Shown here in pieces: positions 7,557 to 14,412 of a stretch of DNA of 20,357 nt. This DNA is from Deltaproteobacteria bacterium (GTDB taxonomy: Bacteria; Desulfobacterota; Syntrophia; Syntrophales; UBA2210). A program made the position numbers and the translations under genes. The DNA lies in contig JAUVXT010000014.1 in assembly GCA_030603465.1 (NCBI GenBank), positions 1 through 20,357 of the forward strand. The letters run 5' to 3'. Positions within the stretch are counted from its first letter, which is position 1, and every line of letters begins with the position of its first letter. The notes beneath the pieces were generated by a model that worked only from the letters and a program-made list of their open reading frames with translations, searched no databases and was not told the DNA's origin.

Positions 7557-8429
7557 ATGGACAGAAGATCGTTTTTGCAGATGATCGGGGCGACAGCCGC
7601 CGGAGTTGCCGGAAGTTTAACGGCCCCGGGAGTGTCGCATGCCAGAAGTAAAGCGGAAAGCGGGGAATTCTACGGCATTCTCGTTGATACGACGCGCTGT
7701 ATCGGTTGTCGAAACTGTGAAGTTGCATGCGCGGAGGTGAACGGGTTGCCCCTGCCCGACATATCGGACAAATCTTTGTTCGCATCGGAACGACAAACGA
7801 CGGAGACACAGTGGACGGTCGTCAATCGCTATGAAACCGAAAAGGGAAAAATATATGTGCCCAAAAGATGCATGCACTGCAACCAGGCCGCGTGCGTTGC
7901 CGCATGCCTTGTAAAGGCTATGAAAAAGAGAAAGGCGGGACATGTCACGTGGGATACAAACTGCCTGGGGTGTCGATTATGCATGGTATCATGTCCTTTT
8001 GATATTCCTAAGTTTGAATATAACAGCGCCCTTCCTGAGATCCAGAAATGCACGCTCTGCTGGGAGCGATTTCAAGAGGATAAGATTCCCGGATGTGTTG
8101 AAGCCTGCCCCACGGAAGCGCTTATCTTTGGCACGAGACGGCAACTTTTGGAGGAAGCGAGGAGACGCATCTATCAAAATCCGGGCGTATACAATTCCCA
8201 TATCTATGGCGAGCAGGAGGCGGGAGGGACATCGCATCTCTATCTTTCATCCGTTCCCTTTGACCAGCTCGGTTTTCGGACGGATATCGGGAACACGGCA
8301 TATTCCGAGTATTCCAAGGGGTTTCTCTATGCGGTACCCTTTGTTTTTGTCCTCTGGCCTGTCATTATGCTGGGAATGAGTCGAGCAATCAAGGGAGAAG
8401 AAAAAGAGATTAGTGAAGGGCAAGCGTAA
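7557..8429 (+). CDS. hmcB: HmcB periplasmic ferredoxin-type subunit (four [4Fe-4S])
   Basis: A 290-residue protein with a twin-arginine signal at the start (MDRRSFLQMIGATAAG), so it is exported folded through Tat. Sixteen cysteines make four cubane clusters: C48/C51/C54/C58; C105/C108/C113/C117; C136/C139/C142/C146; C165/C168/C180/C184. This is the DmsB/NrfC/HmcB pattern. A C-terminal membrane helix (residues ~257-275) anchors it, as in HmcB. It relays electrons from the HmcA haems to the membrane subunit HmcC. Its stop overlaps the hmcC start by one base (TAATG, 8427-8431), showing tight translational coupling. AAAGGTAG at 7541-7548 is the probable ribosome site. Confidence 0.93.
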   Translation: MDRRSFLQMIGATAAGVAGSLTAPGVSHARSKAESGEFYGILVDTTRCIGCRNCEVACAEVNGLPLPDISDKSLFASERQTTETQWTVVNRYETEKGKIYVPKRCMHCNQAACVAACLVKAMKKRKAGHVTWDTNCLGCRLCMVSCPFDIPKFEYNSALPEIQKCTLCWERFQEDKIPGCVEACPTEALIFGTRRQLLEEARRRIYQNPGVYNSHIYGEQEAGGTSHLYLSSVPFDQLGFRTDIGNTAYSEYSKGFLYAVPFVFVLWPVIMLGMSRAIKGEEKEISEGQA

Positions 8430-9673
8430 TGGAAGCAAAAGCGGAGACGAAAGATATCAGGAATTTTAAAGATTTTTTGCAATTTATACTGAAGGAGCTG
8501 AAGCCGAAGGGTGACAGGATACTGACGCCATTTAATGTAATTTCTGCGCCGGTTATCCTTCTCGGGATCGTCCTCATCATCTATCGCCTCATACATGGTC
8601 TGGGCCGTCCCGTGACCAATCTTTCCCAGGATTTCCCCTGGGGGATATGGATAGGATTCGATGTCATGGTGGGAGTGGCCTTTGCAGGCGGGGCCTATGT
8701 CGTCACCTTTATCGTCTATATACTGAAAGTTGAAAAGTACCACACCATAGTAAGGGCTACTGTACTGAACGGCTTGCTTGCCTATATTTTCTATGCGGGC
8801 GCCATTCTGCTGGACTGTGGTCGCTGGTGGAACATAACAAATCCCATAATCGGGAATAAGTTCGGTGTAAACGCCGTGTTATTTCTCGTTGCCTGGCATT
8901 TTCTTCTCTATATGCTGGCGGAGCTTATTGAATTCTCTCCCGCAATTGCGGAATGGCTCGGCTTGAGAAGGGCGAGAAAAATCCTCGGAACGCTTACGCT
9001 GGGTGCGGTAATCTTTGGGATCACCCTTTCTACCCTTCATCAATCGGGTCTGGGGGCGTTGATGATGATGGCAAAATGGAAGATACATCCCCTCTGGTAT
9101 ACCGAATTTATCCCCATACTCTTTTTTGTGTCGAGCATATTTGCCGGACTTTCAATGGTAATATTTGAGGGAACGATAAGCCATAGGGTCTTCAGCCATC
9201 AACTGGACGAGGAGCACAGCAGATCCCACGACGATATCCTTGTGGGACTGGGAAAGATCTGTGCCGTTACAATGTTTGCCTATTTTTTCCTGAAAGTTCT
9301 TATACTTATCCACGATCGGCACTGGTCGCAGCTCGATACTCCCATGGGCTACTGGTATCTTGCCGAGGTGGTAGGTTTGGTACTTATCCCCTGTTTCATG
9401 TTTATTCAGGGGTCGCGACATAGAGATATCTTTCTCATCCGCGCCGCCGCAGTCCTTACAATGCTTGGAATTATTATCAATAGACTCAATTATGTCTTCA
9501 TCGCCTATAAATGGTATATCCCGTTGAATGAACGGTATATTCCCACGTGGATTGAAATCGTAGTGACCCTTTGCATTATATTCACGGAGATATGGGTTTT
9601 CAGGTGGATTGTCAACAGGATGCCGGTGTTTCGCAAACCACCGGAATGGGCGGCAGAAGGAATGGAACAATAA
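8429..9673 (+). CDS. hmcC: HmcC, NrfD/PsrC-type integral membrane subunit
   Basis: A 414-residue polytopic membrane protein with about ten hydrophobic helices after a ~30-residue charged N-terminus. The stretch NLSQDFPWGIWIGFDVMVG (residues ~64-82) followed by a glycine-rich helix is typical of NrfD-family subunits of Hmc, Qrc and Dsr complexes. These have no cofactor of their own and interact with menaquinone and with the HmcB-type ferredoxin subunit. The start overlaps the hmcB stop by one base. The C-terminus is cytoplasmic or short (PEWAAEGMEQ). Assignment as HmcC rather than DsrP or NrfD rests on its place between hmcB and a small hmcD-like gene. Confidence 0.9.
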   Translation: MEAKAETKDIRNFKDFLQFILKELKPKGDRILTPFNVISAPVILLGIVLIIYRLIHGLGRPVTNLSQDFPWGIWIGFDVMVGVAFAGGAYVVTFIVYILKVEKYHTIVRATVLNGLLAYIFYAGAILLDCGRWWNITNPIIGNKFGVNAVLFLVAWHFLLYMLAELIEFSPAIAEWLGLRRARKILGTLTLGAVIFGITLSTLHQSGLGALMMMAKWKIHPLWYTEFIPILFFVSSIFAGLSMVIFEGTISHRVFSHQLDEEHSRSHDDILVGLGKICAVTMFAYFFLKVLILIHDRHWSQLDTPMGYWYLAEVVGLVLIPCFMFIQGSRHRDIFLIRAAAVLTMLGIIINRLNYVFIAYKWYIPLNERYIPTWIEIVVTLCIIFTEIWVFRWIVNRMPVFRKPPEWAAEGMEQ

Positions 9674-9703
9674 TAGAGCAATAGTCACCGCGGAGGGTAG
9701 ACA

Positions 9704-9820
9704 ATGGAAGGCTTTTCATATATTGATATATTTGCAACGAAAGGGATAGAATACCTTGTAATTATTGCGTTCCTCTTTATTCTGGTTTGGCTGTGGAAAT
9801 TCCTGGATATGTCCAAATGA
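9704..9820 (+). CDS. hmcD: HmcD, small single-span membrane protein
   Basis: A 38-residue ORF. It starts with MEGFSYIDIFATKGIEYLV, continues with one hydrophobic helix (residues ~17-31, rich in I, F, L, V and W), and ends in KFLDMSK. An excellent ribosome site (GGAGGG, 9692-9697) lies 6-7 nt before the ATG. Position directly after hmcC, size and a single helix agree with the small HmcD subunit of the Desulfovibrio hmc operon. No catalytic residue is evident; a structural role in the membrane part of the complex is likely. It is short enough to be missed by automated gene callers. Confidence 0.82.
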   Translation: MEGFSYIDIFATKGIEYLVIIAFLFILVWLWKFLDMSK

Positions 9821-9881
9821 TCGGTATAAAAAGGCGTCGGAACGACAGGCACGGCGCTGTGTGTGTTATGGTTTACAGGTC

Positions 9882-10283
9882 ATGAAGAAAATTCTTATCA
9901 TAGATGACGAGCTTGATGTTGTATTGTATCTCAAGACAGTCCTTGAGGACCATAATTATGAAACGCGTGCCGCCTATGATGCTGATTCAGGCATGAAAGC
10001 GGCCCTCGAATATATGCCCGATCTTATCTTTCTGGATATTGTGATGCCGAAGAAGTCCGGTATCTCGTTCTACAAAGAGCTCAAGGAACACAGATGCCTG
10101 AGAGACATACCGGTTGCAGTGATAAGCGGTGTTGGTAATGCCTACGGCCTTCGGGGATCAACGTTCAGAAACCTGATTCCTGATTCCAATATCACGGCGC
10201 CCCAGGGTTTTTTCGAAAAGCCCCTTGATATAGACGCCTTGATTAAATTTCTGGATGGAGTACTGGACCATTCAAAATTGTGA
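9882..10283 (+). CDS. Stand-alone response regulator receiver (RR2)
   Basis: A 133-residue receiver domain. Acidic pocket D8/D9 (LIIDDE), phosphoacceptor D52 (FLDIVMPKKSG), switch residue S82 in AVISG, and K113 in FFEKP. The stretch between S82 and K113 is about nine residues longer than in CheY (GVGNAYGLRGSTFRNLIPDSN). The ATG at 9882 fits the start of the fold; a frame open from 9765 would run through hmcD and add an unrelated basic tail, so it is rejected. The ribosome site is weak (ACAGG). It lies 61 bp after hmcD and ends 3 bp before HK2. In Desulfovibrio vulgaris the hmc operon is also followed by a response regulator gene (rrf1); this gene takes the analogous place, but orthology is not established. 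Confidence 0.9.
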   Translation: MKKILIIDDELDVVLYLKTVLEDHNYETRAAYDADSGMKAALEYMPDLIFLDIVMPKKSGISFYKELKEHRCLRDIPVAVISGVGNAYGLRGSTFRNLIPDSNITAPQGFFEKPLDIDALIKFLDGVLDHSKL

Positions 10284-10286
10284 AAA

Positions 10287-12098
10287 ATGAAAGAGAAATC
10301 TATACATAGGGACGCCGCCTTTGACATCTATAACGAAGTCCCCGTAAAAATTTTTATTATCGATCGGGACTATCGGGTAGTCAGCGCAAATGCAAAGTTT
10401 CAGAAGACATTCGGAGCCTGGAGAGGCAAAAAATGCTTCCAGGTCTTCAGGCAGATAGAAGATGTGTGCAGCAAATGCAAGGTTGCTGAAACATTTGCCG
10501 ATGGAAAAGAGCGAAATTTCGTGATGTCGTTGAAGGATAGAAAGGGTGATCCCGGCTATTATCGTATTTTCCTGACGCCTCACAGGGATGCCGTGGAAAA
10601 GATAACCCATGTCATGGGAATGTCTGTCGATATTACGGAGCGGGAACGGGATATTGAACAGCACAAGTCTATTCTTGACAATGTTCCCTGCTTCATTACC
10701 GTCATTGATAAGGATTTCAAGATCCTGACTGCCAACAAACTCGTCAGGGAGACCTTTGGAAAAGACCTGGACATGTACTGCTTCGAGTCCTACAAGAAAA
10801 GGAGTGAAGTCTGTGAAGATTGTCCTGCCCGACTTGCCTTCCAGGGTGGCCAGACGCACAATTCCCTTCAAGAAGGATATGATAAGGAAGGAAAGAAAGT
10901 TGTCTATATGGTGACGGCGAGTCCCCACACAATGAAGGGGGACAAGGTCGACTCCGTCATCGAGATGGCTCTCGATATAACCAAGACCTTTTTTCTGGAA
11001 AAGGAACTAGGGGAGGTCCGTGATTTTCAAGACGTTGTATTGCACAATGCAACCGACGGCATTATTGCAAGCAATGCAGACGACACAATAACTATCTATA
11101 ATCCGGCAGCCAAGAAGATACTGAAATATCCCTTTGAAACGGTTATCGGGAAAAAAAGGGGAAAGGAAATGTACCCCCGTGATTTTATTGAATCTATTAA
11201 CAAAGGATCCCGTCCCGTGATTCTTCAGGAGAGCAAGATACGGGATTACAAGGGAAAAGAAATTCCCATTATCCTCTCCGGTACTCGACTCAAAAAAAGA
11301 AATGGCAAAATCGTGGGGACTGTTATTTTTTTCCATGATCTCAGTGATATAAAGCGGCTGGAAAAGGAAGTCCTCGATGCAGAACGACTGGCCGCAGTAG
11401 GTCAGACGGTTGCCGGTCTTTCACACGGCATAAAAAATATCCTTATGGGCCTGGAGGGTGGAGTCTATGTTGTTAATTCCGGCATTAAGAGGGATGACAA
11501 CGCCTTAGTCCATCAGGGTTGGAATATGATTCAGAATAACATCGAAAAAATATCGTCCTTCACGAAGGAATTTCTCGGTTTTGCCCGGGGAAGTACGCCA
11601 AAGGTGGAAATGATAGATCCCTGCGCCATTGCAAAGGATATAGTCAATCTTTATAGAGACGCAACCCGGCAATCGGGGATACATTTCAAAACGAAGTTTC
11701 AGGAAAAGGTCGAAGAAGCCGCTATGGATCCGAAGGGGATTCATACCTGTCTTGCCAATTTGATTTCCAATGCGATCGATGCCTGCCTGATGAGTGATAC
11801 GAAAAATCCTGAGATTGTATTTTCTTTCTTTGAAAAAAAAGGCATTATTTGTTACGAGATAAAAGACAATGGTTGCGGGATGGACTATGACATCAAGAAA
11901 AAGATATTTACAAATTTTTTCACCACCAAAGGTTCAGGACAAGGTACGGGATTAGGGCTCCTCACAACGAGAAAAATTGTCCAGGAGCATGGGGGCAAAA
12001 TATCATTTACATCCTCGCCGGGGGTGGGGTCGGTTTTCAGAGTGGAATTGTCTCGGCGCCGTTTACCCGTGCCGAAAGAGGAAGATGAACAGCCTTAA
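10287..12098 (+). CDS. Triple-PAS histidine kinase (HK2)
   Basis: A 603-residue soluble kinase. PAS1 (~12-118) has cysteines C50, C61, C64; PAS2 (~125-233) has C165, C176, C179 (YCFESYKKRSEVCEDCP); PAS3 (~243-355) has none. A short coiled linker leads to the H-box with H380 in LSHGIKNILMGLEGG. The ATPase domain shows an N-box (LANLISNAIDAC), G1 (DNGCGMDYD) and G2 (GQGTGLGL). PAS2 and the catalytic core closely resemble HK1, so the two kinases share ancestry. The residue after H380 is Gly instead of the usual acidic one. No membrane helix is seen, so the signal is cytoplasmic. It starts 3 bp after RR2 and is followed by RR3 behind a strong hairpin; RR2 and/or RR3 are likely partners. Confidence 0.92.
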   Translation: MKEKSIHRDAAFDIYNEVPVKIFIIDRDYRVVSANAKFQKTFGAWRGKKCFQVFRQIEDVCSKCKVAETFADGKERNFVMSLKDRKGDPGYYRIFLTPHRDAVEKITHVMGMSVDITERERDIEQHKSILDNVPCFITVIDKDFKILTANKLVRETFGKDLDMYCFESYKKRSEVCEDCPARLAFQGGQTHNSLQEGYDKEGKKVVYMVTASPHTMKGDKVDSVIEMALDITKTFFLEKELGEVRDFQDVVLHNATDGIIASNADDTITIYNPAAKKILKYPFETVIGKKRGKEMYPRDFIESINKGSRPVILQESKIRDYKGKEIPIILSGTRLKKRNGKIVGTVIFFHDLSDIKRLEKEVLDAERLAAVGQTVAGLSHGIKNILMGLEGGVYVVNSGIKRDDNALVHQGWNMIQNNIEKISSFTKEFLGFARGSTPKVEMIDPCAIAKDIVNLYRDATRQSGIHFKTKFQEKVEEAAMDPKGIHTCLANLISNAIDACLMSDTKNPEIVFSFFEKKGIICYEIKDNGCGMDYDIKKKIFTNFFTTKGSGQGTGLGLLTTRKIVQEHGGKISFTSSPGVGSVFRVELSRRRLPVPKEEDEQP

Positions 12099-12102
12099 GT
12101 GA

Positions 12103-12148
12103 TGGGTCTATTGATTTATGAGGAAAAGACCATTAATCAACAGACTCA
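12103..12148 (+). other. Long imperfect inverted repeat (stem-loop) between HK2 and RR3
   Basis: TGGGTCTATTGATTTATG (12103-12120) pairs with CATTAATCAACAGACTCA (12131-12148). The 18-nt arms have 15 Watson-Crick pairs, one G-U and two mismatches, around the 10-nt loop AGGAAAAGAC. It fills the gap between the HK2 stop and the RR3 ribosome site (AGGGAG, 12154-12159). No T-run follows, so it is not a classical terminator. It may act as an RNA processing or differential-expression element. Confidence 0.55.
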
Positions 12149-12166
12149 GTGATAGGGAGCAACTCT

Positions 12167-12679
12167 ATGGAAAAAGGACAAAAGAAAAAAATTTTGGTTG
12201 TCGATGATGAGCCGGATGTACGAATTTTTTTGAAAACTGTTCTGATAGATGCGGGCTTTGAGGCAATTACGGCGGATAACGGGAAGCATGCCCTGGAGAA
12301 GATAAAGGAGTGCAAACCCGATTTGATTTCCCTCGATCTGGTAATGCCGAGAATGCGAGGGATAACCCTCCTGAAATGTTTGCAGAATAATCCTGAACTG
12401 TCCGACATACCCTTTATTGTGGTGACTGCACATGCCCATGATGATCTGGGCAAAGAGGACTTTTTGAAGCTGAAGAAGACAAATATTTTAGTCGGTTCCC
12501 ATTCGTACATAGAAAAACCGATCGTGCCTTCAGAGTATGTAAAGAGAATAAAGGAAAAGTTAGGCATTGATTATGGTTCGGAATCCGATGTAGAAACGAT
12601 AAAGGCCAGGGTCAAAGATAAGATCGCTACGGCAAGCAAGGGAAAACTTGAAGAAATACTGAAATTGTTGAGGGATTAA
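12167..12679 (+). CDS. Response regulator receiver with C-terminal helical extension (RR3)
   Basis: 170 residues. The receiver has D13/D14 (VVDDEPD), phosphoacceptor D57 (SLDLVMPRM), T87 (IVVTAH) and K117 (YIEKP). About 40 residues follow the fold (~132-170: charged, helical, ending KLEEILKLLRD). The extension is not a DNA-binding domain I recognise and may mediate oligomerisation or partner contact. I chose the ATG at 12167 because AGGGAG (12154-12159) lies 7 nt upstream; a GTG at 12149 would extend it by six residues without a ribosome site. T87 to K117 is again about eight residues longer than in CheY. It lies downstream of HK2 and is probably part of its relay. Confidence 0.9.
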   Translation: MEKGQKKKILVVDDEPDVRIFLKTVLIDAGFEAITADNGKHALEKIKECKPDLISLDLVMPRMRGITLLKCLQNNPELSDIPFIVVTAHAHDDLGKEDFLKLKKTNILVGSHSYIEKPIVPSEYVKRIKEKLGIDYGSESDVETIKARVKDKIATASKGKLEEILKLLRD

Positions 12680-12824
12680 GTCGGATGCTCCCGCGCTGTT
12701 TTTCATCGCCCATATTATGATGCATGCAAAGACGTGAGTAGTCACAAGCGTGAAAGAAATGCCGCAAAGGTCGATATGATATATGCCGACGAAGACTGAA
12801 CAAAAGGGAGCAGAGGAGGAAGAT

Positions 12825-13211
12825 ATGTCCAAAAAAGTTTTGATAGTGGATGACGAGGAAGACATAAGGTCCTATTTGGATTCTCTGTTGTCCGATAATG
12901 GTTACCAAACCGCGTTAGCGGAAGACGGAGAAGAAGGCTTTCGAAGACTGGCTGACTTTTCACCCCATATCATTATCCTCGATATTATCATGCCCAATCA
13001 GTCGGGTGTGGGATTTTATAGAAAGTTGAAGAAAAGCGAAGCGCATAAAGATATTCCCGTTATCGTTCTTACCGGATTCAGCGGCTACAAAGACTTCTTT
13101 AGCCGTGACTATCATACCCTTCCCAAACCTCAGATATTTATGGAAAAACCTATTTCACCCGAGGAGTTGCTCAATAAGGTAGAAGCTATTCTTACGCAAA
13201 CTTCGGGTTAA
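12825..13211 (+). CDS. Stand-alone response regulator receiver (RR4), paralogue of RR1
   Basis: A 128-residue receiver with D9/D10, phosphoacceptor D53 (ILDIIMPNQSG), T83 and K108 (FMEKP). About 103 of 124 aligned residues match RR1, including all of the first 27. Similarity persists a few bases past the RR1 stop: RR1 ends TTACTTAAACTT, RR4 reads TTACGCAAACTT, so RR4 gains four residues (QTSG). Strong ribosome site AGGAGGA (12814-12820), hence the ATG at 12825 and not 12783. Unlike RR1 it is not followed by an intact kinase, only by a decayed kinase 3' end, so it is an orphan receiver. It might now be phosphorylated by HK1 (inference). Confidence 0.93.
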   Translation: MSKKVLIVDDEEDIRSYLDSLLSDNGYQTALAEDGEEGFRRLADFSPHIIILDIIMPNQSGVGFYRKLKKSEAHKDIPVIVLTGFSGYKDFFSRDYHTLPKPQIFMEKPISPEELLNKVEAILTQTSG

Positions 13212-13254
13212 TCATGGTGATGAGATCCCTGGCCCATCGCGCCCATGCCTTTTG

Positions 13255-13446
13255 CATGGTTGTTGCCTGCCCGTCCGTCCGTTAATTTTCGTCTTGACCT
13301 AGAGGATAACTATAGCTTATAAATATCAGTTAATTTATTCCACTTTATGTAGTGATAGGAAAAATTGTCGGGGGAGCCTGGTGCATTGATAGTCTTCTCT
13401 TTTTGACTGAATAAAGGGCCCTACATCCCGGGTAACTTTTCCATAA
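13255..13446 (+). pseudogene. Decayed 3' remnant of an HK1-like histidine kinase
   Basis: Collinear blocks match the 3' end of HK1. TTGCCTGC is identical at 13263-13270 and 2119-2126. ACCTAGAGGATAACTATAGC (13297-13316) matches ACCAGGGGAAACTATGGC (2147-2164), the region before the G2 box. GTGATAGGAAAAATTGTC (13352-13369) matches GTAACAAGAAAGATTGTT (2183-2200). CTACATCCCGGGTAACTTT (13421-13439) matches CTACATTCCGGGTAACTTT (2250-2268). The last codons read KGPTSRVTFP-stop against KGSTFRVTFP in HK1. Frame changes and internal stops (for example TAG at 13300) show it is dead. Weak similarity may extend back to ~13216 (GDEIP). It lies right after RR4, as HK1 lies after RR1. Confidence 0.75.
13294..13323 (+). 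promoter_or_regulatory. Candidate sigma70-type promoter inside the kinase remnant
   Basis: TTGACC (13294-13299), an 18-bp spacer, then TATAAA (13318-13323): each hexamer matches 5 of 6 consensus bases. It would drive the DsrMK-like pair from about 160 bp upstream. It is a pattern match only, in AT-rich decaying sequence where chance matches are common. Confidence 0.3.
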
Positions 13447-13488
13447 AACAATACATTCACAGATGTTAGAAATAGGAGGAATTGTAGA

Positions 13489-14412
13489 ATGTGCGGTATC
13501 TCTTGGGTCCAAATTTTATCTTATTTGACCTTTGTGATTTTTGCTGTCGGTATTGCGTCAAAGGTGATAAAAATCTATGCCTTGCCGATACATCTCAGGT
13601 GGGAGCTCTATCCCATTCCCCACGAGAAGGCCTTCAGTTATGGCGGGTCCTATTTTGAAGAAGTTGACTGGTGGAAGAGACCCAGAGAAAAGAATTTTCT
13701 CAACTTCGTTAAATTTTTGTTTATAGAGATCCTCTTTGTCAGGGTGCTCTATCACAATAATAGAAAGATGTGGCACCTGTCCTTTCCGCTGCACTTCGGT
13801 CTTTACATGGTGATCGGGTGGCTTGTTCTTCTTTTCCTGGCAGCCCTTCTTTTGGCACTGGGACTTTCAAATGAAAATGGCTTTATCCTTTTCCTGCAAG
13901 GTCTTGCCACCGTGCTTGGAGTTGTCGGATTTGTTCTGGCGGCAGTCGGTTGTGTCGGGTTGATCATTCGAAGAGCAACGGCGGAAGAGCTGCAAGGATA
14001 CACTGCTCCCATCGATTATTTTAATCTTATATTTATCCTGGCCGTTGTTGTCAGTGGTTTTATCGTATGGCTTTTCCCCGATCCCCATTTTCTGACGACG
14101 CGGGGATACATTAAGTCTCTGATAACATTCAGTGATGCGGGCCCTCTGGGACCGGGCATCACACTCCATATAACACTTTTTTCACTTTTTATAATCTATC
14201 TGCCCTTTACCCACATGAGCCATTTTGTCATGAAATATTTTCTATGGGACAAAGTATTGTTTGAAGACGATCCCAATGTCAGAGGGGGCGCCGTCGAGTC
14301 GCGTGTGGCGAAAGTTCTTAACTATAAGCAAACCTGGTCTGCGCCTCATATGCATGCCGGCGGAACGTGGAGTGAAACGGCGTCCAGGGGGGTTGGCAAT
14401 GAAGAAAAATAA
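13489..14412 (+). CDS. DsrM/TmcC-like membrane cytochrome b
   Basis: A 307-residue membrane protein with about six hydrophobic segments (near residues 7-27, 72-88, 97-123, 134-161, 178-197, 224-246). Histidines H96 and H102 (MWHLSFPLHFG) and H227, H242, H245 (LPFTHMSHF) are good candidates for b-haem ligands, as in the NarI/DsrM/HdrE family. It should exchange electrons between menaquinone and the DsrK-like protein encoded next, whose start overlaps this gene's end by 14 bp. Ribosome site AGGAGGAAT (13474-13482). It is longer than HmcE in this window and has a ~45-residue hydrophilic tail. No dsrJ, dsrO, dsrP or dsrC is nearby, so it is not a standard DsrMKJOP locus. Confidence 0.83.
   Translation: MCGISWVQILSYLTFVIFAVGIASKVIKIYALPIHLRWELYPIPHEKAFSYGGSYFEEVDWWKRPREKNFLNFVKFLFIEILFVRVLYHNNRKMWHLSFPLHFGLYMVIGWLVLLFLAALLLALGLSNENGFILFLQGLATVLGVVGFVLAAVGCVGLIIRRATAEELQGYTAPIDYFNLIFILAVVVSGFIVWLFPDPHFLTTRGYIKSLITFSDAGPLGPGITLHITLFSLFIIYLPFTHMSHFVMKYFLWDKVLFEDDPNVRGGAVESRVAKVLNYKQTWSAPHMHAGGTWSETASRGVGNEEK

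Noticed and set aside
9765..9881. Upstream extension of RR2
   Set aside because: It would overlap hmcD in another frame and adds a Cys/Arg-rich tail unlike any receiver; the fold starts at the ATG at 9882.
12680..12824. Promoter or small gene between RR3 and RR4
   Set aside because: No convincing -35/-10 pair, no start with a ribosome site other than RR4, and a GG-N10-GC hit lacks the sigma54 flanks.
13370..13386. GG-N10-GC match upstream of the DsrM-like gene as a sigma54 promoter
   Set aside because: The flanking bases do not fit (no TGGCA or TTGC), and the site falls within decayed kinase sequence matching HK1.
14261..14398. 46-residue N-terminal extension of the DsrK-like protein
   Set aside because: It lies inside the cytochrome b gene; the ATG at 14399 has its own purine-rich ribosome site.
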